From Nocardia huaxiensis (lineage in GTDB: Bacteria > Actinomycetota > Actinomycetes > Mycobacteriales > Mycobacteriaceae), in contig NZ_CP059399.1 of the NCBI RefSeq assembly GCF_013744875.1, positions 4,526,001 to 4,590,000 on the forward strand: 64,000 bases of DNA, in the 5' to 3' direction. Made by a program: the position numbers and the translations under genes. The notes under the pieces were generated by a model. It was given only the letters and a program-made list of their open reading frames with translations. It searched no databases and was not told where the DNA came from. Positions 51,342 through 60,344 of the stretch are shown here, piece after piece (position 1 is the first letter of the stretch; each line of letters starts with the position of its first letter).

Positions 51342-52862
51342 ATGGAACTCGCCGAGGGCATGGTGTTCGCGGGCTACCGCATCGAACGGAAACTGGGAGC
51401 GGGGAGCTCAGGAACGGTCTACCTGGCCCAGCACCCCCGGCTGCCCCGCAAGGACGCGCTGAAAATCCTGTTCGAGGGGTCCGGGGTGGTCGCGGACCTG
51501 CCCGGAAAGTTCCTGCGGGACGCGGATCTGGCCGCCCGGCTGAATCATCCGAACCTGGTGGCGGTGCGGGACCGGGGTGTCGAGGGCGGACGCCTGTGGA
51601 TCGCCATGCAGTACGTGCACGGTCCGGACCTGGCTGAGCTGATTCGCTGGGCGGGGGGTGGTCTCGACCCCGCCCGTGTGGTCGCGATCATCGCCGAGGC
51701 GGCGCAGGGTATCGATGAGATTCACAGCGCCGGGCTGCTGCATCGAGATGTGAAGCCGGCCAACATTCTGGTGGCGGCGGAGCCCGGCGCCACGGAACGG
51801 GTGTATATCACCGACTACGGAATAGGTGCGGCGCTGGCCGATTCGGTGCATGGCATCGCGCCGGCCGAGGCGGCGACTCCGGCATACGCGGCCCCGGAGC
51901 GGATCCGGGCGGAGACCATCGACCACCGCGCGGATGTGTACGCATTGGGCTGCACGCTGTTTCACGCCCTCACCGGCACCGCGCCTTTCCCGCGCGACAA
52001 CACCGCCGCGATCATGTACGCGCACCTGCACGAGGCTCCGCCCCGGGTATCGGATCGGAAGCCAGGCGTGGCACCGGGGTTCGATTCGGTGGTCGCCAGG
52101 GCCATGGCCAAGGATCCGCGGGATCGATACGCGAGTTGCGGAGAGCTCGCCGCGGCGGCAGTGGCCGCGCTGACCGCGAGTGTGCCTGATTCCGCTGGTA
52201 GCGGACATGCCGGACCCGGAGCGGGACAACGAAATCGGCGGCGGTATCGGTTACCGATCGCACTGGGTGCGGCGGTGATTCTCCTTGCCTCGGTGATCGG
52301 TCTCGCGGTGGCCTTCGGCGCGGGAGAGTCCGGCCGCGGGGTCGAATCGCGCGTGGCCGTACCCGTCACCGGGACAACAGAAGCCCGGGAATGGGGTGAG
52401 GTGGGGTATATCGTCACGGCTTTTCCGGACGTGCTGCCGCCACTCCCGGGTGGCGCCGGTTATCAGGATGTGACGACCTGCTTCGCGGCGAAGCCGGGAG
52501 GGGAGCGAGTACTTCTGACCACGAAACTTCCGGTCGCGGAACTGAATTGCGTCGGAGATCTGAATCCCGTCTGGAATATGACGATCACCTGCAATGCCGA
52601 TCGAACGCCGATCCTGCCTGACGAACTCCTGGCGGAGGTGGAAGGCCATGAGTCATGGCGCCGGGGCTCCGGCAGCGGAAACATCTTCTGGGGCAGGGGC
52701 GTCTTTCCGGAGATGAATGCCGCGACCAGTGGGAAGGCAGCCTCGATCCTCGACGTGTACTTCGACGACCCGTCCCGGAACTTCTGTCGCATGCGGGTTT
52801 TCGGGGATCTGGCCAGCGGCAGTGAGTTGCGCACCCGCTGGTGGCTGGGCGCACCGGTGTAG
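51342..52862 (+). CDS. Membrane Ser/Thr kinase with atypical active site (kinase A of cassette)
   Basis: A 506-residue receptor kinase. The kinase domain (~9-275) has GAGSSG loop, K41, LLHRDVKPANILV (HRD 134-136) and ATPAYAAPERI. Two key positions differ from the norm: the helix-C Glu is Asp (D60, FLRDADLAARL) and DFG is DYG (158-160). Activity is possible but not assured. One TM helix is at ~304-326 (LPIALGAAVILLASVIGLAVAF). The ~150-residue outer domain contains four cysteines and the end motif DPSRNFCRMRVFGDL...WWLGAPV. It is homologous to the ectodomain of the kinase at 54111. GGGGAGGG precedes ATG 51342. A lipoprotein gene follows after 10 nt. Confidence 0.9.
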   Translation: MELAEGMVFAGYRIERKLGAGSSGTVYLAQHPRLPRKDALKILFEGSGVVADLPGKFLRDADLAARLNHPNLVAVRDRGVEGGRLWIAMQYVHGPDLAELIRWAGGGLDPARVVAIIAEAAQGIDEIHSAGLLHRDVKPANILVAAEPGATERVYITDYGIGAALADSVHGIAPAEAATPAYAAPERIRAETIDHRADVYALGCTLFHALTGTAPFPRDNTAAIMYAHLHEAPPRVSDRKPGVAPGFDSVVARAMAKDPRDRYASCGELAAAAVAALTASVPDSAGSGHAGPGAGQRNRRRYRLPIALGAAVILLASVIGLAVAFGAGESGRGVESRVAVPVTGTTEAREWGEVGYIVTAFPDVLPPLPGGAGYQDVTTCFAAKPGGERVLLTTKLPVAELNCVGDLNPVWNMTITCNADRTPILPDELLAEVEGHESWRRGSGSGNIFWGRGVFPEMNAATSGKAASILDVYFDDPSRNFCRMRVFGDLASGSELRTRWWLGAPV

Positions 52863-52872
52863 GGGGCACGAG

Positions 52873-54114
52873 ATGACGAGAATATGGCGGCGTGCCCGTG
52901 CGCTGCTGGTGGTGAGTGTCGCAGTGGCGATAGTGACCGGCTGTGTGGTGCAGGGACATCCGACGGCGCAGTATCCGGATCCGGCCGCGCTGGAGCTCGG
53001 GTCCTACGGCGTGCGGCCGCTGGAAGCGCCCAGCGGCACCACTGAGTACGGCCGCGTCGTGGAATCCGTGCGCATGGCCGAGACCCTGATCGACCCGGTC
53101 GAGGTGGATTCCGGATTGCGGTACTCCGCAAACACCTACGGCGTCATGCCGTTGCCGACACCCGGCAAGGCAAGAATGATGCTGGCCGATCCGGTTCGGG
53201 CCGTGCTCGAACGCGAGGGCATGGTGGCCGGATGCGCTGTCGGCGGGACCGATCGCGAGCTGGGCGCCAAACGTCCCGAGGTGGGCGCGGCCCGCGTGCT
53301 GACCGCCATCGTGCTCCGCTTCCCGGACTCGGAGGCGGCGGGGCGCGCGGCTCGGGATATCGATGCCGTCGATGCCGCGGTAAGCACCGCCAACCAAGCC
53401 CTGGCCATCCCGGAATATCCACAGGCGCATGCGCATTGGCGGCCCGGAGTGGCGAGCATGGCGGCTACCGTCGCCAGCGGTGACTATGTGGTGACCCTGC
53501 TGATCGGCGACTTGACCCCGGATGCGGGGGCCATGACCGCCATGGCGCGCAAGGCCTTCGACGCGCAGGTGAACCGACTGCGGGAGTTCGTGCCCACCGC
53601 GCGGGAGCGCCTGGCCGAGCTGTCCCTCGACCCGGAAGGCATGATTCGGCGCATGGTGCCCCCGGCCCCCGGCCGGTGGCTGTATCCGGCAGTGGTGTCC
53701 AGCACGGGCGCTCAGAACGCGGGCTGGGATGCGCGGATTCTGAGCGTTGGGGTGGTGTACGGCTCACGCGGCGCGCGGCTGTGGATGCGTGGCGGCGTCA
53801 CCGAATCGGTGGAGCTCGTCGCCGTGAATGTGCAGAACGTACTGAACCGCTATTCGACGGCCGCGGCCGCGCGGCAAGTGTATTCCGGCGCGACGCGCAA
53901 GGATGCCGAAGCGAAGGGCGTGGTGGCTGTGCCGGTGCCCGGCGACAGTCCCGATATCCGCTGTCAGGAGGACTCGAACGTCGGTGTGGAAACGCCGAGG
54001 TTCGTGTGCCGCATCGTGTATGGACGCTATTACGCCGTCATTGTGTCGCGCGACCGTGCGACAGTCGTGGAGAAGGCAGCGGCCCAGTACGGCCTGCTGA
54101 TCAACGCCGGATGA
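52873..54114 (+). CDS. DUF7373-like lipoprotein between two kinases
   Basis: A 413-residue lipoprotein with a basic start, hydrophobic core and lipobox VTGC (C24). The mature part holds two sections: the first (~50-270) with YSANTYGVMPLPTPGKARMML and an MMAxCAVGG-type Cys region, the second (~290-410) with repeated Val-rich strands and Cys residues in IRCQEDSNVG and FVCRIVYGRYYAVIVSRD. This is the general form of DUF7373 proteins that are abundant in Nocardia. It would sit on the outer face of the membrane, where it could meet the ectodomains of the flanking kinases. It is tightly linked: 10 nt after kinase A and ATGA overlap with kinase B. Confidence 0.82.
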   Translation: MTRIWRRARALLVVSVAVAIVTGCVVQGHPTAQYPDPAALELGSYGVRPLEAPSGTTEYGRVVESVRMAETLIDPVEVDSGLRYSANTYGVMPLPTPGKARMMLADPVRAVLEREGMVAGCAVGGTDRELGAKRPEVGAARVLTAIVLRFPDSEAAGRAARDIDAVDAAVSTANQALAIPEYPQAHAHWRPGVASMAATVASGDYVVTLLIGDLTPDAGAMTAMARKAFDAQVNRLREFVPTARERLAELSLDPEGMIRRMVPPAPGRWLYPAVVSSTGAQNAGWDARILSVGVVYGSRGARLWMRGGVTESVELVAVNVQNVLNRYSTAAAARQVYSGATRKDAEAKGVVAVPVPGDSPDIRCQEDSNVGVETPRFVCRIVYGRYYAVIVSRDRATVVEKAAAQYGLLINAG

Positions 54115-55616
54115 GTACCGACGCCGATCTGCGGCCGGGCACCATCTTCGCCGGATATCGCATCCTGCGGATCCTCGGCAAGGGCGGGATGGGCACGGTG
54201 TACCTGGCGCGTCATCCGCGCATTGGTCGCGACGACGCGCTCAAGCTGCTGTCGCCGGTGCTGAGCGCCGATCCGGAATACCGGGCGCGCTTCCATCGGG
54301 AAGCGGAACTGGCCGCGCGCCTTGACCATCCGAACACCGTCGCGGTCTGGGATCGCGGCATGGACGAGGGGCGGCTGTGGATCGCCATGCAGTATGTCGA
54401 CGGCAGTGACGCCGGCGACCTGCTGGCCCGCCATCCACGCGGTGTGGAGGTCGACACCGCCTTGCATATCATCGGCGCGGCCGCGCGAGGACTGGATGCC
54501 GCGCACCGGGCGGGCATGCTGCACCGGGATGTGAAACCGGAAAACCTGCTGCTGCAACACACGCCCGGACGGCCGGACCGCGTGTACGTATCCGATTTCG
54601 GCATCGCCAAAGCGGTGGGCGAGACCGCCATGCTGACCTCGCCGGGCATTGTGGTGGCGACGCTCGCCTACGCCTCGCCGGAACAGATCGAAGCCGATGC
54701 ACTGGATCATCGCACCGATGTCTACGCCCTCGGCTGCACATTGTTCGAACTGCTCACCGGCACAACGCCGTTCACGGGACGGTCGGGTGCCGAGATCATG
54801 ACGGCACACCTGGTGGCCGAAGTGCCTCGGGTCAGCGAGCGGAAGCCCGGTCTGCCGCCTGCGCTCGACGCGGTCTTCGAACGGGCCCTGTCCAAGGATC
54901 CGGCGCGGCGATTCGCATCCTGCGGCGCGCTGGCGGCGGCGGCATTGCACGCCTGTCATCCGGACGAATTTGCCGCGGTGCCAGAGGAATCGCCGGTTCG
55001 GGGACAGCGTTCGACACGACGTCTGCTCGCTGCGGGCGTGACGGCGGCGGTAGTGCTGGCTGCTGCGCTGGTCGCGAAAGTCACTGTGGGAGAGAAGGAA
55101 TCCGAGTCGCCGTCGGCTCCGCCATCCGTGACCTCCGCGGTGGCCACCTCGACTTCCGCGGTGACCTGGGGGTCCTATGACTATATGGCGCAAGCCTTCC
55201 CGTCCCTGCTGCCCTCCACACCGTTCTCGGCGGGTTACCAGGGCATCAGGTGCGCGACCGTTGATGACGATCAGGAATCGGTGGTACCCGCCGATCCGCC
55301 GTCGGCCGTGACCCGGTTGATGTGCCGGGGAGATGGGAATCCGTTGCGGTACCTGCTTGTCCAATGCCGGTCGGATCGCAGCCTGAACGTCGTCGCCGCG
55401 GACCGGGAGAGTGCGATCCAGGGCGACGAGCGCTGGTCGCGTGCGTCCGGCAGTGGTCGGATCATTTGGGGCACAGGCGAGTTCGACGGTATTACGAGCG
55501 GAGTCGTCCAGCTTGGATTCGACGACTCCGCGCGCAACTTCTGTCAGCTCTACGCGGTCGGCGGTGCGACCGGGCAGCAGCTGAAGGACGAGTGGTGGCC
55601 GCAAGCCCCGATCTGA
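54111..55616 (+). CDS. Membrane Ser/Thr kinase (kinase B of cassette)
   Basis: A 501-residue receptor kinase with a fully canonical active site: GKGGMG loop, K45, helix-C E64 (FHREAELAARL), HRDVKPENLLL (138-140), SDFGIAKAVG (DFG 162-164) and LAYASPEQI. The TM helix is at ~303-323 (LLAAGVTAAVVLAAALVAKV). The ectodomain (~350-501) aligns with that of kinase A: WGSYDYMAQAFPSLLPS, GSGRIIWGTGEF, DDSARNFCQLY and a terminal WWPQAPI, with matching cysteines. ATG 54111 overlaps the lipoprotein stop (ATGA). The two kinases look like a duplication around the lipoprotein gene. Confidence 0.92.
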   Translation: MSTDADLRPGTIFAGYRILRILGKGGMGTVYLARHPRIGRDDALKLLSPVLSADPEYRARFHREAELAARLDHPNTVAVWDRGMDEGRLWIAMQYVDGSDAGDLLARHPRGVEVDTALHIIGAAARGLDAAHRAGMLHRDVKPENLLLQHTPGRPDRVYVSDFGIAKAVGETAMLTSPGIVVATLAYASPEQIEADALDHRTDVYALGCTLFELLTGTTPFTGRSGAEIMTAHLVAEVPRVSERKPGLPPALDAVFERALSKDPARRFASCGALAAAALHACHPDEFAAVPEESPVRGQRSTRRLLAAGVTAAVVLAAALVAKVTVGEKESESPSAPPSVTSAVATSTSAVTWGSYDYMAQAFPSLLPSTPFSAGYQGIRCATVDDDQESVVPADPPSAVTRLMCRGDGNPLRYLLVQCRSDRSLNVVAADRESAIQGDERWSRASGSGRIIWGTGEFDGITSGVVQLGFDDSARNFCQLYAVGGATGQQLKDEWWPQAPI

Positions 55617-55628
55617 TCTACGTCCGGA

Positions 55629-55829
55629 CTAGCGGGTGAATGCGTCTGCGTTCAGATTGTCCTGGTCGGTGGTCTTCTGCTGACCTTCCTTCACCGCATC
55701 GGTCGTCCGCTCGATGATGGTGGTGTTCGGGTCGGTCACTTCGGGTTGCGCGTGCGCCACGCCCGTGCCGAGGGTGACCGCACCTGCGATGAGCGCGATG
55801 CTTCCGAAGGTCTTCCATTTGCTGCTCAC
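55629..55829 (-). CDS. Small secreted protein, unknown function
   Basis: A 66-residue protein with a clear signal peptide (KWKTFGSIALIAGAVTLGTGVAHAQ, cleavage after AHA near residue 27) and a 39-residue polar mature part. GTG 55829 has AAGGGGG 4 nt upstream, which supports the gene despite its size. No cysteine or recognisable motif is in the mature peptide. It converges with kinase B. Confidence 0.65.
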   Translation of the reverse strand: MSSKWKTFGSIALIAGAVTLGTGVAHAQPEVTDPNTTIIERTTDAVKEGQQKTTDQDNLNADAFTR

Positions 55830-55873
55830 GATTCCCCCTTTTGAAACGTCAAGTGCGACAACAGTATACAGAC

Positions 55874-56308
55874 CTACACGGCGTCATCGGATCGATCCAG
55901 CTCCGCCAGGATCTCGCGGAGAGTTTCGCGGCGTTCCGGGGAGAGGGTGGCGAAGAGGTCTTGGGCGGCTCGGCGGCGGGCGTCGGACATGCGGGTCAGG
56001 ACGGTGCGGCCGTGGTCGGTGAGGGTTACCAGGGTGGCGCGGCGGTTGGTGGGGTTGGGGGTGCGGGTGATGAGGGCGGCGGATTCGAGGGCGTCTACGA
56101 CTGTGGTGGCGGAGCGGGGGACTATGCCGAGGTGGGTGGCGAGGGTGGACATGTTGAGGGGGGCGTCGGCGCGGGCGAGGATGCGGAGGGCTCGGGCTTG
56201 GGCGGGGGTGAGGCCGAGGGGGGCCAGGTGGGATTGCTGGTTGCGGCGGATGCGGCGGGCGGTGCGGAGGAAGAGGTCGGGGAGGTCGCTGTCGGAGGTC
56301 TCCGTCAT
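55874..56308 (-). CDS. MarR-family transcriptional regulator
   Basis: A 144-residue winged-helix regulator: APLGLTPAQARALRILARA leads into LNMSTLATHLGIVPRSATTVVDALESAALITR (recognition helix) and the basic wing TNRRATLVTLTDHGRTVL. It is divergent from an ABC exporter gene, with an inverted repeat in the spacer, so it probably represses that exporter and itself until an effector binds. That regulation is inferred from arrangement. Confidence 0.92.
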   Translation of the reverse strand: MTETSDSDLPDLFLRTARRIRRNQQSHLAPLGLTPAQARALRILARADAPLNMSTLATHLGIVPRSATTVVDALESAALITRTPNPTNRRATLVTLTDHGRTVLTRMSDARRRAAQDLFATLSPERRETLREILAELDRSDDAV

Positions 56309-56325
56309 ATTTGTGAGCTTAGATC

Positions 56326-56343
56326 ATTGTTTGATGGAACAAT
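56326..56343. promoter_or_regulatory. Candidate MarR operator
   Basis: ATTGTT-6 nt-AACAAT, a perfect 6-bp inverted repeat in AT-rich sequence 18 nt from the MarR start and ~50 nt before the ABC gene. The position suits control of both divergent promoters. Confidence 0.6.
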
Positions 56344-56394
56344 TATGAGTATGGCTCAGTTATAGCCTGTGTTCTCGCAGGAAGGAGGGTGCCT

Positions 56395-58155
56395 ATGGCT
56401 GCCCGATCCGAACTTCGCCGGATTGTCCGGCTCTTTCATCCCTATCGTGGGCGGCTCGCTGTCGTGGGGCTGCTCGTCGCGCTGTCCTCGGTGGTGGGGT
56501 TGGCGTCGCCGTTCATGTTGCGGGCCGTGCTGGATCAAGCGCTGCCGCAGGGTCGCACGGGGCTTTTGACGGTGCTGGCGCTGGGCATGGTCGCGGTGTC
56601 GGCGTCGACCGCTGTGTTCGGCGTGTGGCAGACGTATCTGTCGACCGCTGTCGGGCAGGAGGTGATGCACGATCTGCGGACCGCTGTGTACGCGCGGTTG
56701 CAGTCCATGCCGCTGGCGTTCTTCACCGCCACGCGCACGGGGGAGGTGCAGTCGCGGATCGCCAATGACATCGGGGGGATGCAGTCCACGGTCACGTCGA
56801 CGGCCACCTCGCTGATCGCGAATTTCACCTCGGTGGTGGCGGCGGTCATCGCCATGTTCGCGCTGGATTGGCGGTTGACGCTGGTGTCGCTGGCCATGCT
56901 GCCGCTGTTCGTGTGGATCAGCCGGCGGGTGGGCGCGGAGCGCCGTCGCATCACGGGGGAGCGACAGAAGCAGTTGGCGTCCATGTCGGCGATCGTGGAG
57001 GAATCGCTGTCGGTCAGTGGAATCCTGTTGGGGCGCACCATGGGTCGTTCACCGGCGCTGGTCGGCGACTTCGCGCGGGAATCGCGGGGGCTGGTGGATC
57101 TGGAGATCCGCTCGAATATGGCGGGGCGGTGGCGGCAGTCGACCATCACCATCGTCATGGCGGCCATGCCGGCCGTAATCTATTGGGCCGCAGGGATGAC
57201 CAGCGCTTCGGGGCATCCGCTGGTGTCCATCGGCACGCTGGTGGCGTTCACCACCCTGCAGGCCGGGCTGTTGCGGCCCGCGGTCATGCTGCTGTCCACC
57301 GGTGTGGAGGTGCAGAGTTCACTGGCGCTGTTCGCCCGCATCTTCGAATACCTCGATCTGACACCGGATATCGCGGAGCCCGCGAAGCCGGTGGCGCTGC
57401 CCGTCGCGGGTGTCACCGGTGCGGTGCGCTTCGAGAACGTCGGCTTCTCCTATGGTGATGCCGACCGGAAGGTGCTGCGCGACATCGATATCGACGTCCC
57501 CGCCGGAACGAGCCTGGCCATTGTCGGCGAAACCGGTGCGGGGAAGACGACTCTCGGCTATCTGGTGGCGCGCCTCTACGACGTGAGCTCCGGCCGCGTC
57601 ACCGTCGACGGAATCGATGTGCGCGAGCTGAGTTTCGCTGACCTGTCCGCCACCGTCGGCGTGGTCTCCCAGGAGACCTACCTCTTCCACGCGTCCGTGG
57701 CCGACAATCTGCGTTTCGCCAAACCCGATGCGACAGAAGAGGAGTTGATCGCCGCCGCCCGCGCCGCGCGGATCCACGACCACATCGCGTCCCTGCCCGA
57801 CGGCTACGACACCCTGGTCGGCGAACGCGGCTACCGCTTCTCTGGCGGCGAGAAACAACGCCTGGCCGTGGCGCGCGCCATTCTGCGCAATCCGCCGATC
57901 CTGGTGCTGGACGAGGCCACCAGCGCCCTGGATACCCGCACCGAGCGCGAGGTGCAGGACGCCATCGACACCCTGTCCCGCGGCCGCACCACCATCACCA
58001 TCGCGCACCGCCTGTCCACCATTCGCGACGCCGACCAGATCGTGGTCCTCGAGCACGGCCGCGTCGCCGAACGCGGCACGCACGCCGAACTGCTCGCCCG
58101 CGACGGCTACTACGCGGCCCTGCTGGCGCGCGACACGGTCCCCGTCGCAGCCTGA
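56395..58155 (+). CDS. ABC exporter half-transporter (permease-ATPase fusion)
   Basis: A 586-residue ABCB-type protein. Six TM helices in ~20-310 (for example LAVVGLLVALSSVVGLASPFML) precede a nucleotide-binding domain with Walker A GETGAGKTT, Q-loop VVSQETYLFHASV, signature FSGGEKQRLAVARAIL, Walker B ILVLDEATSALD and H-loop TIAHRLSTI. It works as a homodimer or with another half unit to pump lipids, peptides or drugs outward. ATG 56395 is chosen for AAGGAGG 6 nt upstream. The divergent MarR gene is the likely local regulator. Confidence 0.93.
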   Translation: MAARSELRRIVRLFHPYRGRLAVVGLLVALSSVVGLASPFMLRAVLDQALPQGRTGLLTVLALGMVAVSASTAVFGVWQTYLSTAVGQEVMHDLRTAVYARLQSMPLAFFTATRTGEVQSRIANDIGGMQSTVTSTATSLIANFTSVVAAVIAMFALDWRLTLVSLAMLPLFVWISRRVGAERRRITGERQKQLASMSAIVEESLSVSGILLGRTMGRSPALVGDFARESRGLVDLEIRSNMAGRWRQSTITIVMAAMPAVIYWAAGMTSASGHPLVSIGTLVAFTTLQAGLLRPAVMLLSTGVEVQSSLALFARIFEYLDLTPDIAEPAKPVALPVAGVTGAVRFENVGFSYGDADRKVLRDIDIDVPAGTSLAIVGETGAGKTTLGYLVARLYDVSSGRVTVDGIDVRELSFADLSATVGVVSQETYLFHASVADNLRFAKPDATEEELIAAARAARIHDHIASLPDGYDTLVGERGYRFSGGEKQRLAVARAILRNPPILVLDEATSALDTRTEREVQDAIDTLSRGRTTITIAHRLSTIRDADQIVVLEHGRVAERGTHAELLARDGYYAALLARDTVPVAA

Positions 58156-58162
58156 TTCGGGC

Positions 58163-58567
58163 TCAGCTCAGCCCGGGAATGAAGCCCGGGTACACGTAGT
58201 GCGTGCCGCCCGCGATATTGCCGGACCCGGTGAAATTGGGGAAGTTGATCGGCAGCGCCGAGAGCTTGTGCGGATTGCCGTCCGCGTCGGCTTGGAAGCA
58301 CTCCATGGTCCTGCCGTGGAAGGAGGTGCACACCACGCGCGTGCTGTTGCCGTACGGCGAGGTCAGTCGGCTGCGCATATCGAAGGGATTCCAGAAATTG
58401 GGGTCGTCCGGAGTGAGGAAGTGCACCTCGCCGACGGTGATCGGGCTGTTGGGCTGCTGCACGGGCCATTCATCGGCGGCAGCGGTTCCGGTGGCGAGGA
58501 TCGCGGCGGCTCCGGCCGCGGCGGCGACGGCGGCGACCCGGGTCGCGGTGCGCGTGGTCGTGTTCAT
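58163..58567 (-). CDS. Secreted protein of unknown function
   Basis: A 134-residue protein with a signal peptide (RTATRVAAVAAAAGAAAILATGTAAADE, cleavage near residue 31) and a ~100-residue mature domain. The domain has two cysteines placed for a disulfide (RVVCTSFHGRTMECFQAD) and many Pro, Asn and Phe residues. ATG 58567 has GGAGGG 3 nt upstream. I do not recognise the family. It converges with the ABC gene, leaving 7 nt. Confidence 0.75.
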   Translation of the reverse strand: MNTTTRTATRVAAVAAAAGAAAILATGTAAADEWPVQQPNSPITVGEVHFLTPDDPNFWNPFDMRSRLTSPYGNSTRVVCTSFHGRTMECFQADADGNPHKLSALPINFPNFTGSGNIAGGTHYVYPGFIPGLS

Positions 58568-58764
58568 GTGCCCTCCATCTTTCGTCGATCGATTGATGTA
58601 CAGCGTCGGTCTACGCATCGGCGAGGGCTCGGTCCGCCGTTACTCGAGTGTCCAGAAAGCGTTGTCCCGCCGCTGAGCATTCCGGACGCTGTGCTGGCGA
58701 TGTGCGGTGGCGGGGCGGGCAGGCAGCGTGATGTAGCTCACGTGCGAAGTGGGGTGACGGCCCC
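58568..58764. other. Spacer between secreted protein and MocR regulator
   Basis: 197 nt without a supported gene; it contains the promoter side of the secreted protein gene and the 3' flank of the regulator. Confidence 0.4.
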
Positions 58765-60222
58765 TCAGGTGCGGCGGATGCGGCGGTAGGTGGGAAGGGC
58801 CGTGGTGGCTGCTGCGAGATGGGCTGCGATATCGGGGATGTCGGTGCGGTGGAGGGCGGCGACGGTGAGGCGGATGTGGTCGGTGTGAGGGTGGTCGGTG
58901 ACTTCGAAAGGGGCGCCGGGAGCCACCTTGATGCCGGCGGCGGCCAGGGAGATCATGGCGGAGGTTTCGTCGGCCACCGGGAGCCAGATATTGATGCCGT
59001 CGGTGTGGGGGAGGTGAATGTTGTGGCAGGACAAGGATTTTCGGAGGATTTCGGTGCGAGTGCGGTATTCGGTGCGGGCGGTGGAAACAGTGTGGCGGGC
59101 TTCGGGGGCGGTGAGCATGTGGGCGAGGACTCGTTGCAGGAGGTGGCTGGACCAGCCGGGGCCCAGCATGCGGCGTTCGATCACGGGGTCGAGGTAGTCG
59201 GCGGGGCCGCCGACTATTGCCAGGCGGAGGTCGGCGCCGTGGGACTTGGAGTAGGAACGGATGTGGACGGTGCGGGTGGGGGCTTTCGCGCCGAGGGAGC
59301 GCAGGGGTGCGTGGGCTATGCCGTCGGAGTGGTCGTCTTCGATGATCAGAAGACGATCATGTGCCAGTACACTCCACAGTTCGCGCACGCGGCGGGCGGA
59401 AAGGGAAGCGCCGGTGGGGTTTTGGGCGCGGGACTGGTAGAGCAGGGCGGTGGGGGTGTGGCGCCGGAGGGCTTCGGCGAGGTCTGCGGGGAGCAGGCCG
59501 GACTCGTCCATGGAGACCGGGACCGGGCGGGCTCCGGCGCGCGCGAGTAGGTCGAGAAACGGTGGGAAGCAGGGGTTTTCGACCAACACGCGGTCGCCGA
59601 GGCGGACGTGTGCGGCGAGCAGGCGGTCCACGGCGTCGAGGGCGCCGTCGAGGACGGTGAAACGTTCGGCGCGCATCGGCCAGTCGGCGCGCACGATTTC
59701 CAGCAGGGCGGGCAGGGCGGCGTCACCGAGATAGGTGGCCGACAGGTCGTCGATGGCCTCGTCGGCTGCCAGGACGCGCAGGGCGGAGGTGAGGTCGGGC
59801 AGCAGCGCCGGATCGGGTGTGCCGCGGGACAGGTCGATGCGGAAGGCGCTGTCGGATTGCGGGTGCAGGCGCTGATAGCGACTCGCCGGTCGGCCCGGCC
59901 CGGACGGTGGCGGTTGGCCCACGAACGTGCCCGCTCGGCCGCGCGCCACAATGGCCCCGGTATTGGCGAGGGCGCGCCAGGCCTGGTTCACGGTGGCGGG
60001 GGAGACCTTCAATTCGCGGGCGATGGCGCGCACCGTGGGCAGGCGGGTGCCGGATGCCAGCGTGCCCGACCGGATCCCGCGGCTGACGGCGGCCGCGATA
60101 CCCGCGGCGGTGCGCTCGTCGACGGCGGCGAAGAGCGCGGCGGCGGGGGTGTCGCCGTTCGTGATCCCGTCCGGCGCCGTCGTGGCGGTTTCGCCGTCGG
60201 GTGGACCGAGTTCGGTTGTCAC
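58765..60222 (-). CDS. MocR-type GntR regulator with aminotransferase-like domain
   Basis: A 485-residue regulator. The N-terminal winged helix (~40-110) reads GTRLPTVRAIARELKVSPATVNQAWRAL. A fold-type I aminotransferase domain follows (~120-485) with YQSRAQNPTGASL, IIEDDHSDG and the PLP lysine K326 in SYSKSHGADLRLA, so cofactor binding is plausible. Members such as PdxR and GabR sense PLP adducts. Here it is divergent from pyrimidine/hydantoin catabolic genes and probably controls them, perhaps through a beta-amino acid product such as beta-alanine; this is inference. GTG 60222 is chosen since the frame upstream is short and unconserved. Confidence 0.87.
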   Translation of the reverse strand: MTTELGPPDGETATTAPDGITNGDTPAAALFAAVDERTAAGIAAAVSRGIRSGTLASGTRLPTVRAIARELKVSPATVNQAWRALANTGAIVARGRAGTFVGQPPPSGPGRPASRYQRLHPQSDSAFRIDLSRGTPDPALLPDLTSALRVLAADEAIDDLSATYLGDAALPALLEIVRADWPMRAERFTVLDGALDAVDRLLAAHVRLGDRVLVENPCFPPFLDLLARAGARPVPVSMDESGLLPADLAEALRRHTPTALLYQSRAQNPTGASLSARRVRELWSVLAHDRLLIIEDDHSDGIAHAPLRSLGAKAPTRTVHIRSYSKSHGADLRLAIVGGPADYLDPVIERRMLGPGWSSHLLQRVLAHMLTAPEARHTVSTARTEYRTRTEILRKSLSCHNIHLPHTDGINIWLPVADETSAMISLAAAGIKVAPGAPFEVTDHPHTDHIRLTVAALHRTDIPDIAAHLAAATTALPTYRRIRRT

Positions 60223-60283
60223 AACGTCATTTTGCGGGGGAAGGCGGGCGGCTGACCGCACCGTCGCAAAGATTTACGGTCAC

Positions 60284-60326
60284 GAAACTGTTTCCGCCTA
60301 CTCGTAACACAACAAATTCCGTTTCC
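60284..60326. promoter_or_regulatory. Candidate MocR operator: GAAACTGTTTC plus direct GTTTCC
   Basis: An 11-bp palindrome (60284-60294) is followed by a second GTTTCC at 60321-60326. MocR regulators often bind a mix of inverted and direct repeats. It lies in the divergent spacer, 18 nt before the amidase start at its nearest edge. Confidence 0.45.
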
Positions 60327-60344
60327 CGTGCAGTATCACAGAGT

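Noticed and set aside
49553..51361. A 602-codon minus-strand frame
   Set aside because: Antisense to mpa; no motif, shadow composition.
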